From: an uncultured Bacteroidales bacterium
GTDB lineage: Bacteria > Bacteroidota > Bacteroidia > Bacteroidales > Paludibacteraceae
DNA length: 10,796 nucleotides
Assembly: GCA_900321775.1 (NCBI GenBank)
Contig: ONXE01000094.1
Span: 1 to 10,796, forward strand
Direction: 5' to 3'
Numbering within the stretch: position 1 is the stretch's first letter; every line of letters starts with the position of its first letter. The position numbers were made by a program, and so were the translations under genes. The notes below the pieces were generated by a model that did no database searches, was not told where the DNA came from, and saw only the letters and a program-made list of their open reading frames with translations. Below, one piece after another: positions 1 through 7,500 of this stretch.

Positions 1-2943
1 TACGACCTGCGCGCCGACAGCTGCTGCCGCTACGGATCCGGATTCGTGACCAAGTCCTCGTCGGTGGTTAGCGGTATCAAAGACACGCGTCCGCCTGTGC
101 TCTTCGGCAAAGCACAGCCCGCCAACGGGATACTCACCCTCGAGGACAATATCTCGCTCCGCTTCAGTGAACCCATAGCCGGCAACTGGCTTGATGAGGA
201 CAACCATTTCCAACTGCGCGGCGTCACCAATGCCACCGGTATCACTCAGTCCACATCGCTCTATCTGGGCGGCAACGACTACCAGTTCCTGCAGTCCACC
301 GCCGGCCGCGAACTGGCAATCACCGACCTGACTGTGGATATGATGATACGTCCGGCCGACAAGGGCCGCGACATGGTGCTCTTTGCTCATGGCGACTCCG
401 TCAACTACCTGCAGTTCATGCTTACGTCGGACAACCGTCTGGCGGTTATCCTCAAGGACGACGAGAAAGAGGTGGTGCGGCTGCGTTCGCGTCAGATGGA
501 AGAACTCTCCGCCACTGACTTCACCCGCGTAATTATGGTGTACAACTTTAATCAGGAAACCGTGCGTTTCTACGCCGGCACGAAGGACATCACCGGCGAT
601 GAGACGAGTGTGACGCCGTATATGCTGCAGAATGAGATAGCCCCGTTGCGGTTCGGCAAAGGTCTGTTCTCCAATGATGCTGTTTATCGCGGCCATATGA
701 TGGAAGTGCGCGTGTGGACCAAGGCACTCACGCCCGACGAGATAAGCAACACCCATCTGCGGCGCTTGACCGGCTACGAGCACGAACTCATGGACTATTA
801 TCCGATGAACGAGGGCTCCGGCTCGCAACTCACCGACTTGGCCTCGGGTGCGACGCTCTCCGGAGAGGGCCTCAGTTGGACCAACCCGCAGGGTATCTCC
901 GTGGCACTGACAGGCGCTCCGATTATGCTTAAGCCCGAGTCGTTCTCACGCTCGGCGGCACAGGACTACACCCTGATGTTCTGGTTCCGCTCCGACAACG
1001 CGCAGGAGGACTCTATTACGCTGTTCTCTACCGCTCTTGGCGATTCGGTTACAATGGAAGTGGGTTATGAGTTTGGGCGCTTGTTCTTCCGCCAGGACGA
1101 CATCAACATAGGCGCACAGGCCGACATCACCGGCGGGGCATGGCACCATGTGGCCCTCGCGGTCAGCAAGGCGCGCAACGTGGGCACGCTTTACCTCGAC
1201 AACCGTGTAATAGGGACCTTCTCCGTTTCCGGCCTCGGCGCACTAAGCGGCACGAAGATCTGTCTCGGCAAGGGACTCATGGGCAACATCGACGATGTGT
1301 GCCTCTTCGAGCAGGCACTGCCCGCCGACCTCATCAGCGAGTGCTACCGGTCGACACCTAACGGCGACGAGATGGGATTGGTGGCGCTTTTGACGTTCTC
1401 CGAAATGAGACGCAACGCGAGCAACGTGATGGAACAGGTCTTCTCAACCAATGACCAACGTGTCTTTAAAGACCACAATGGCAACGTCGTCAAGAAAGTG
1501 ATGCCGCTCGTGCAGGGAGACATCACCGCACAGGCCGACAAACACAACTACGCACCTGTGGCCGACCGAGGACAACTCACTAACCTCCATTTCACCTGGA
1601 CGTACCACGACGAGGAGCTCCTCATCAGTCTCAAGATGCAGGACCGCGAAATCAACAAGCGCACGGTTTACCTCACCGTACGAGACGTCGAGGACCTCAA
1701 CGGCAACCGACTCGTCTCACCTGTTTCCTGGAGCGTCTATGCCGACCTCAACAGCCTACGCTGGGCTGCACGACGCGTGGACGAACAGGTGCTCGACGCG
1801 ACACAGGACCACACCTTCCGCGTCGGCATCTCCAATACCACCGGCATGACACGACAGTACACCATCGACAACCTGCCCGAATGGTTGCTTTGCACGCCCG
1901 AACAAGGCACATTGGAGGCTAAGGAAGAGGAGTTCATTACCTTTACTGTCAAAAAGGGACTCAAGCCCGGACAACACAATGCCGTCGTCTTCCTCACCGA
2001 CGACAACGGACTCTCCGAGTCACTCGTCATCAACCTCGAGGCCACCAACACGTGCCCGTGGGAGGATATCGACACACGCAAGTACAAACAGAACATGTCG
2101 CTCCGCGCGCAGATCATCATCGACCGGGACGGAACGGAGTCTATCGACACCGACACACGCGATGTGGTAGGCATCTTCTCCGGAGGAGAGATGCTCGGCA
2201 AGGGCGTCATAAGCGGCGAAGCCTACACACGCGGATACGTCTATATAACGGTCTATGGCGATGCCTCGCTCAACAACCGGCCTCTCACCGCACGGCTGTG
2301 GCGGTACAGCACAGCTAAGACTCACCTGCTCTCATCCGATGTGGCTCTCCTCTTCCGCGAGAACGCATGTCTGGGATGCCCGCCCGATGAACCCGTACAC
2401 CTCCGCACCTCCAACGCCATGATGCAGGCTATCCAACTCGACGCGGGATGGACGTGGACCTCGTTCTGCGTCAAACCCACAGGCGACAGCCAGGTCAACA
2501 ACACCCTGACGGCCGACACAGGCTTCAACCTCAATGACGAAATCAAGAGTCCCGCCACGGGCACGTTCTGCCGCTACAACGACGCCCGAGGAAGAGCGCA
2601 CCGTTTCCCTGCGCAAAGGATGGAACGTGCTGCCGTATCTCCGCACCGACAACATGAACCTGCGCGACGCCCTAACCGACTACTTCCCGCACGCCACCGA
2701 AGGCGATATCGTCAAGAGCCACGACGAGTTTGCGTTCTTCTCCGCCAACGGCAAGTGGGAGGGCAACCTCACCTACCTCCAGCCCGGCCGAGGATACCTC
2801 TTCTACCGTCAGGCTTCGGAGAGAGTGTCCTTCACCTATCCCGCCTCCACCGACGACCTCCCGCAGACCGCCAACGCCCCTGCGTTCCGCAATCCCGACG
2901 CGGCCACCAACATGACGATGATTGCTCGTCTCTCGACCCTTGA
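1..2943 (+). CDS. LamG-domain surface protein, N-terminal part (5' partial, interrupted)
   Basis: The reading frame is open from base 1, so the true start lies upstream of the window; a GTG at 46 is only the first internal start-like codon. Counting from base 1, two concanavalin A/LamG-like modules are visible at about residues 80-250 and 298-445. Each is followed by the usual linker (YYPMNEGSGSQLTDLASG after the first, LVALLTFSE after the second). A beta-rich segment follows at about 590-680 (YTIDNLPEWLLCTPEQG, BACON/Ig-like), then at about residue 815 a module opening AGWTWTSFCV. LamG modules typically bind glycans or matrix proteins, so a secreted or surface protein is likely. From about base 2583 this frame turns into Arg/Pro-rich nonsense while frame 2 becomes coherent, so the last 120 or so residues to the stop at 2943 are not real protein. 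Composition is GC-rich, unlike the genes at 3.5-9 kb. Whether a product is made is unknown. Confidence 0.8.
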   Translation, partial: YDLRADSCCRYGSGFVTKSSSVVSGIKDTRPPVLFGKAQPANGILTLEDNISLRFSEPIAGNWLDEDNHFQLRGVTNATGITQSTSLYLGGNDYQFLQSTAGRELAITDLTVDMMIRPADKGRDMVLFAHGDSVNYLQFMLTSDNRLAVILKDDEKEVVRLRSRQMEELSATDFTRVIMVYNFNQETVRFYAGTKDITGDETSVTPYMLQNEIAPLRFGKGLFSNDAVYRGHMMEVRVWTKALTPDEISNTHLRRLTGYEHELMDYYPMNEGSGSQLTDLASGATLSGEGLSWTNPQGISVALTGAPIMLKPESFSRSAAQDYTLMFWFRSDNAQEDSITLFSTALGDSVTMEVGYEFGRLFFRQDDINIGAQADITGGAWHHVALAVSKARNVGTLYLDNRVIGTFSVSGLGALSGTKICLGKGLMGNIDDVCLFEQALPADLISECYRSTPNGDEMGLVALLTFSEMRRNASNVMEQVFSTNDQRVFKDHNGNVVKKVMPLVQGDITAQADKHNYAPVADRGQLTNLHFTWTYHDEELLISLKMQDREINKRTVYLTVRDVEDLNGNRLVSPVSWSVYADLNSLRWAARRVDEQVLDATQDHTFRVGISNTTGMTRQYTIDNLPEWLLCTPEQGTLEAKEEEFITFTVKKGLKPGQHNAVVFLTDDNGLSESLVINLEATNTCPWEDIDTRKYKQNMSLRAQIIIDRDGTESIDTDTRDVVGIFSGGEMLGKGVISGEAYTRGYVYITVYGDASLNNRPLTARLWRYSTAKTHLLSSDVALLFRENACLGCPPDEPVHLRTSNAMMQAIQLDAGWTWTSFCVKPTGDSQVNNTLTADTGFNLNDEIKSPATGTFCRYNDARGRAHRFPAQRMERAAVSPHRQHEPARRPNRLLPARHRRRYRQEPRRVCVLLRQRQVGGQPHLPPARPRIPLLPSGFGESVLHLSRLHRRPPADRQRPCVPQSRRGHQHDDDCSSLDP

Positions 2944-3487
2944 CGCTCGACCCTTGACCCTTGACGCTCGACTCCACGTTTACGTGGCCGACAAACTCGC
3001 AGGCATCGCCTCTCCGCAAATAGTGGCCGGCGACACGCTCTTCTTCCTCACGATCAGCGCCGACCGACCGGAAGAGATTCGCTTCATGACCTCTGACGGG
3101 CAAGAATTAGCAATCGTCAATGTTGCCAAATCGTCAATAAATCGCCAAATCGTCAACTACTCTCCCGATTCTCACTACGGCACGCTTGACGAACCCGTTA
3201 TCCTCGTGCCGATGGACGAACAGCAACCGCAGAAGATTCTGGAGGACGGCAATCTCTTCATCCTCATGCCCGACGGCACCCGCTACAGCGCCACCGGCAA
3301 GAAGGTTGATGTGGGGCTCTGTCGTTTTCACCGACAAAGGTACAACATTTCCGCCCCCTCACTATCCGTTTCCTTCTGTTTCCGCCCCTCCTTGCCGAAT
3401 AATTCTGTTTTCTCCTTCATTTTTTTACCAAAAGACTTGCATATATCAGAAAAAAGCATTAACTTTGCAGCCGAAAATGATAAATGA
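2534..3487 (+). CDS. C-terminal part of the interrupted LamG surface protein (frame +1 relative to upstream)
   Basis: Coherent protein begins at about base 2585 (PEEERTVSLRKGWNVLPYL); the ATG at 2534 is an accident of the other frame. This part holds a second GW module, GWNVLPYL...GDIVKSHDEFAFFSANGKW...LQPGRGYLFYR, and then a beta-rich domain (YVADKLAGIA...LFFLTISAD). It ends with the tail ILEDGNLFILMPDGTRY...KKVD at 3238-3309. That tail nearly matches the very end of the LRR protein at 9033, so the native gene probably stopped near 3310. The frame instead runs another 59 codons across the next promoter with a composition that does not look coding. Two short-repeat tracts (2931-2972, 3113-3156) lie inside the frame and look like insertions. 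Together with the upstream part this is best read as one damaged gene; an assembly error is less likely because domain material is also missing at the junction. Confidence 0.75.
   Translation: MTKSRVPPRARSAATTTPEEERTVSLRKGWNVLPYLRTDNMNLRDALTDYFPHATEGDIVKSHDEFAFFSANGKWEGNLTYLQPGRGYLFYRQASERVSFTYPASTDDLPQTANAPAFRNPDAATNMTMIARLSTLDARPLTLDARLHVYVADKLAGIASPQIVAGDTLFFLTISADRPEEIRFMTSDGQELAIVNVAKSSINRQIVNYSPDSHYGTLDEPVILVPMDEQQPQKILEDGNLFILMPDGTRYSATGKKVDVGLCRFHRQRYNISAPSLSVSFCFRPSLPNNSVFSFIFLPKDLHISEKSINFAAENDK
2931..2972 (+). repeat. Six tandem GAC-core heptamers inside coding sequence
   Basis: Six consecutive 7-mers read TCTCGAC, CCTTGAC, GCTCGAC, CCTTGAC, CCTTGAC, GCTCGAC (consensus NCTYGAC). 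The tract is 42 bp, so it adds 14 codons (about LSTLDARPLTLDAR) without shifting the frame. It sits between the otherwise continuous beta-strand text MTMIAR and HVYVADKLAG. The same heptamer theme recurs in the intergenic tract at 10278-10305. Confidence 0.85.
3113..3156 (+). repeat. Four ATCGYCAA octamers inside coding sequence
   Basis: ATCGTCAA occurs at 3113, 3130 and 3149 and ATCGCCAA at 3141. The 11-mer CAAATCGTCAA is exact at 3127-3137 and 3146-3156. Translated, the tract gives IVNVAKSSINRQIVNYS, a low-complexity insert-like segment just before the HYGTLDEPVILVP strand of the host protein. Confidence 0.7.
3436..3467 (+). promoter_or_regulatory. Bacteroidota-type promoter upstream of the rhuM remnant
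   Basis: A -33 element CTTG (3436-3439) is separated by 20 nt from a -7 element TAACTTTG (3460-3467), matching the Bacteroidota primary-sigma consensus TTTG / TAnnTTTG. An A-rich spacer lies between them and the start codon follows 29 nt after the -7 box. The block is nearly repeated at 10335-10366. It overlaps the readthrough end of the upstream LamG frame, another sign that the extension is not native. Confidence 0.85.
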
Positions 3488-3496
3488 CGTGATATC

Positions 3497-3835
3497 ATGA
3501 ACGAAGGCTTGGTGCCATATAATCCCAAAAACGAGTCGGTGGTCATCTATCGAAGCGATGACGATGCTGTCAAGTTAGAGGTGCAACTTGCGGATGAGAC
3601 AGTGTGGTTGACGCAGCAACAGATGGTTACGTTGTTTGACACAACAAAACCGAATGTCAGCATGCATATTCGCAACATTTTTAAAGAAGGAGAGCTAACC
3701 GAGAGCGCAACAGTTAAGAATTTCTTAACAGTTCAAAACAAAGGCAGTTACTCACGGAAGGACATGGGCCGCAAACTCTCCGCAGTCAGCCTCTTAAGCA
3801 TCAACGCTGAAGATATCTTGAAACAAGTAAGATAA
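3497..3835 (+). pseudogene. RhuM-family protein, 3'-truncated remnant
   Basis: The N-terminal 80 or so residues match the RhuM (virulence protein RhuM/Fic-associated) family: SVVIYRSDDDAVKLEVQL, then ETVWLTQQQMVTLFDT, then KPNVSMHIRNIFKEGEL and ATVKNFLTVQ. This is the helix-turn-helix-like part that begins these proteins. Family members run to roughly 300 residues or more and continue with a YYNLDMIISVGYRV-type block, which is absent. After TVQNKG the sequence changes to GSYSRKDMGRKLSAVSLLSI and stops at residue 112. A deletion joining unrelated DNA at about 3740 would explain this. The start at 3497 overlaps the stop of a seven-codon ORF (3477-3500) in an ATGA. RhuM proteins are common in accessory regions and their biochemical role is not firmly known. 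I consider this remnant non-functional, though a short DNA-binding product cannot be excluded. Confidence 0.75.
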
Positions 3836-3838
3836 TCC

Positions 3839-3883
3839 TGCGGCCTCCCGCCGCACAAAATAACACCGCGCTCAGCGGAGCGC
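3839..3883 (+). terminator. Two GC-rich hairpins after the rhuM remnant
   Basis: The first hairpin is TGCGGC / GCCGCA with a 5-nt loop (3839-3855). The second is GCGCT / AGCGC with a 6-nt loop (3868-3883). They begin 3 nt after the rhuM stop, where a terminator would sit, but neither is followed by a T-run, so termination is only an inference. Confidence 0.4.
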
Positions 3884-3917
3884 ACTACATACTAAATTAA
3901 AGCGTTATAAGCTGAAC

Positions 3918-4049
3918 TTGACATTTGAAATCTGGACAATTTCAATGATCAATTACACTTCAAGTAAAAGCTACAAACGCTCACGCTTCCGGCGTGGGCT
4001 TTTGCGTAGATTTTGAAGTGTAGGGTCCGTCCAGAACCTCAAATGTCAA
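3918..4049. repeat. 132-bp nested palindromic element
   Basis: Paired arms from outside in are: TTGACATTTGA (3918-3928) with TCAAATGTCAA (4039-4049), 11 bp perfect; TCTGGAC (3931-3937) with GTCCAGA (4029-4035), 7 bp; TACACTTCAA (3954-3963) with TTGAAGTGTA (4013-4022), 10 bp; CTAC (3971-3974) with GTAG (4006-4009); and a central hairpin GCTCACGC (3979-3986) / GCGTGGGC (3992-3999), loop TTCCG, one G-T pair. TTTT follows the central hairpin, so on the + strand it could also act as a terminator. TGAA flanks both ends (3913-3916, 4051-4054), a possible but weak target duplication. It could be a MITE-like non-autonomous element or a structured RNA. No protein is encoded in it. Confidence 0.75.
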
Positions 4050-4140
4050 ATGAAGCGAACAAAAGTCCGCGCTTTGGTTTATGTATATAACTTATACCAA
4101 TCCCGGAAGGTGTTAGACGGGGGCTTTAACGTTATTGTAT

Positions 4141-4530
4141 ATGCAGAACGCTGGAACAACATTTCCATTAGAGTCAAATGCTGAGATTTTGAAAATCAAC
4201 TCTCCGCAGGAAAGGGTATATGGCCCTTGGCTGGTCATTCACAAAGATATAGACCAAAGATGGGCAATCGTTTTGTTACATTGGGATGAAAGTCCATGTT
4301 TAGGTATTCGCTGGTTTTATGGCGGTCAAGGGACACCGTCTGTTAGACAATATGCAACATGGTTGATTATTCCTGAAGAATTAACAGATGCCGTTTTAGA
4401 CAAATTACCGCTCTCACCTCAAAAAAGGCAAGCCATATATCAAGTTCTTCTCGGTGAACGCACTTTGGGCGAACTCATTCTCGAGAAAGAAAAATTTCAA
4501 GATGAGAATTTTACAGGAATCAGTATATGA
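4141..4530 (+). CDS. Small protein of unknown function, tryptophan-rich
   Basis: I do not recognise the family. The protein has 129 residues from ATG 4141; a TTG at 4135 would add two. The frame is closed just upstream (TAG at 4114), so the start is narrowly bounded. There is no signal peptide or membrane segment, so a cytosolic protein is likely. The middle is compact and strand-like with regularly placed Trp: GPWLVIHKD, RWAIVLLHWDESP, GIRWFYGGQGTPS, YATWLIIPEEL. It is followed by helical DAVLDKLPLSPQKRQAIYQVL. The pattern looks like a real folded domain rather than random ORF. It is AT-rich like the LRR gene, which starts 36 bp downstream, so the two may be co-transcribed. No clear TAnnTTTG promoter was found before it; the nested palindrome ends 91 bp upstream. 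Being flanked by a rhuM remnant and a palindrome, it may be acquired cargo. Confidence 0.75.
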   Translation: MQNAGTTFPLESNAEILKINSPQERVYGPWLVIHKDIDQRWAIVLLHWDESPCLGIRWFYGGQGTPSVRQYATWLIIPEELTDAVLDKLPLSPQKRQAIYQVLLGERTLGELILEKEKFQDENFTGISI

Positions 4531-4566
4531 AATTAATTGCAATCACAGCAAGATATGTCTAATTTT

Positions 4567-7500
4567 ATGAAAAAAACATTCCTAATATTTGCAATTGCTT
4601 TTATTGCTGGTCTTAGTGACATAACCGCCCAAACCAGCGGCACTTGCGGTGACCATCTGTTTTGGACGCTGGAGAATGGTGTCCTGACAATCTCTGGTAT
4701 TGGAGATATGACGAATTTCGAGTTGGCAGATCATTTGCCTTGGGAGTCCTCTTATTCTTCGATTACTATGGTTACTATTTATAATGGTGTAACAAGTATT
4801 GGAAGTCGCGCTTTCTATGGTTGCAGAGGATTAACCTCTGTTACCATTGGCAACAGCGTCACAAGCATTGGAGACTATGCTTTCACGGGGTGTAGCAGTT
4901 TAACTTCTGTGACAATCCCCAATAGCGTAACAAGCATTGGATATGAATCTTTTCGTAATTGCAGCGGACTAACTTCTGTCACTATTGGCGACAGCGTCAT
5001 AAGTATTGGAGGTAGTGCTTTCGAGAATTGTAGTAGTTTACCCTCTATCGCCATCCCCAATAGCGTCTCAAGTATTGGGAGTAATGCTTTCTACTACTGT
5101 ACGGGGCTGTTTACAGTTGAACTGAATTCGGATTCTATCGTTAGCAAAGCCCATACATCATCTTCAAATTTGAAAACCATTTTTGGCTCACAAGTCACAG
5201 GTTATGTATTAGGCGATAGCGTCACAAGTATAGGTAATTATGCTTTCTATGGTTGCAATAGATTAAGATCTGTCACTATCCCCAACAGCGTCACAAGTAT
5301 TGGGAACGCAGTTTTCTATGGTTGTAACAGACTGACATCCATTGCTATTCCCAACAACGTCACAAGCATTGGGGGGTATGCTTTCAAAAATTGCAGCGGA
5401 TTAACTTCCGTCACAATCCCCAACAGCATCACAAGTATTGGAACTAGTACTTTCGAGAATTGCAGCAGTTTAATCTCTATTGAAATTCCCAACAGCGTAA
5501 CAAGTATTGGGAATAATGCATTCTCGGGTTGTAGCAGTTTGACCTCTATTGAAATCCCCAACAGCGTCACAAGCATTGAGAATGGCGCTTTCTATGGTTG
5601 CAGCAGAATAACCGCAGCTACCATTGGCAACAGCGTCACTAATATTGAAACCGATGCTTTTTCTGGTTGTACAAATCTTATCTCCGTTGTACTGAATTCA
5701 GACTCTATCGTTAGCAAAGCCCATACATCATCATCAAATTTGAAGACCATTTTTGGTCCACAAGTTACAGGTTATGTGTTAGGCGATAACATTACAAGCA
5801 TTGGAGAGTATACCTTCTATGACTATAGCAGTTTAAACTTCGTCAACATTCCTAATAGTGTTACAAATATTGGAAGTAATGCTTTTTATGGTTGCAGCGG
5901 ATTAACTTCTGTCACCATTCCTAACAGCGTCACAAGTATTGGATACAGAATTTTCTATGGTTGTAGCAGTTTAACCTCTATTGAAATCCCCATCAGCGTA
6001 ACAAGCATTGGGAATAGCGCTTTTGAGGGGTGCAGTGGTATAGACTCTATCAGTATTCCTAATAGTGTTACAAGTATTGGACACGGAGCTTTCTATGGTT
6101 GCAGCGGCTTAACTTCTGTCACCATTCCCAACAGCGTAACAAGTATTGGGAATAGTGCATTCTCGGGTTGTAGCGGATTAACATCCATTACTATTCCCGA
6201 CAGCGTCACAAGTATTGGTGTTAGTACTTTCTATGGTTGCAGCAGTTTAGACTCCATCATAATCCCCAATAGCATCACAAGTATTGGGATCGATGTGTTC
6301 TCCGGTTGTACAAATTTGGTCACCGTTGTACTGAATTCAGACTCTATCGTTAGCAAAGCCCATACATCATCTTCAAATTTGAAAACCATCTTTGGCTCAC
6401 AAGTTACAGATTATCTGTTAGGAGAGAATGTTACAAGTATAGGTAATTATGCTTTCTATGGTTGCAATAGATTAAGATCTGTCACTATCCCCAACAGCAT
6501 AACAAGCATTGGGAATAGTGCATTCTCGGGTTGTAGCAGTTTGACCTCTATTGAAATCCCAAATAGTGTCACTAGTATTGGAACTGATGCATTCTCCGGT
6601 TGTACTAATCTAATCTCTGTGGAACTGAATTCGGATTCTATCGTTAGTACATCTTCAAATCTTGGAATGATTTTTGGTTATCAAGTAACCGAATATATAA
6701 TAGGAGATAGCGTTAAAAGCATTGGGAGTAGTGCTTTCAGACTTTGTAGCAACTTAACTTCTGTCACAATAGGGAATAACGTCAAAAGTATTGGAAATCG
6801 CGCATTCTTCTGGTGCAGTAGTTTGGCCATCATCAATATCCCCAACAGCGTAACAAGTATTGGGAATAATGCTTTCGAACTTTGCAGCAGTTTGTCCTCT
6901 ATTGAAATCCCCATCAGCGTAACAAGCATTGGAGGAAGTGCTTTTGAACGATGCAGCGGATTAACCACTGTCACCATCCCCAACAGCATCACTAGGATTG
7001 AGGGGTATACTTTCCGTGGTTGCAGCGGTTTGACTTCTGTTACAATTCCCAATAGTGTCACAAGCATTGGGAGTAATGCTTTCTATGGATGTAGCGGTTT
7101 GACTTCTGTTACAATTCCCAACAGTGTCACAGGTATTGGAGAATATGCTTTCTATGGTTGCATCAACTTAACTTCCATCACTATCCCCAACAGCGTTACA
7201 AGTATTGGAGGAAGAGCTTTCCGTGATTGCTGCAGATTAAAATCTTTGACTATTGGTAATGGCGTTAAAATAATTAAAAACGAAACTTTCCGCAATTGCA
7301 TAGAGCTGAAATCCGTCATTATTCCCGATAGCGTTACAAGTATCGAAATGTATGCTTTCGAGGGGTGCACCGGATTAACTTCTGTTACTATTGGATACAG
7401 CGTCACAAGCATTGGATATGAATCTTTTCATAATTGTAGCAACTTAACATTTGTCACCATTCCCAATAATGTCACAAGCATTGGGGATAATGCATTTGAT

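Noticed and set aside
3320..3336. TGTCG / CGACA hairpin as terminator of the LamG gene
   Set aside because: Only 5 bp with a 7-nt loop and no T-run after it; too weak to list.
3918..4049. Palindrome as a retron msr-msd RNA
   Set aside because: No reverse transcriptase ORF on either strand, and the small downstream protein shows no RT motifs such as YADD.
3918..4118. Nested palindrome plus GTTAGAC at 4112 as an integron attC site
   Set aside because: GTTAGAC fits GTTRRRY, but no matching RYYYAAC arm pairs with it, the palindrome ends 62 bp earlier, and no integrase or second cassette is visible.
4875..7412. Minus-strand ORFs rich in LLGI/TEVKLLQP motifs
   Set aside because: They are antisense shadows of the LRR repeats.
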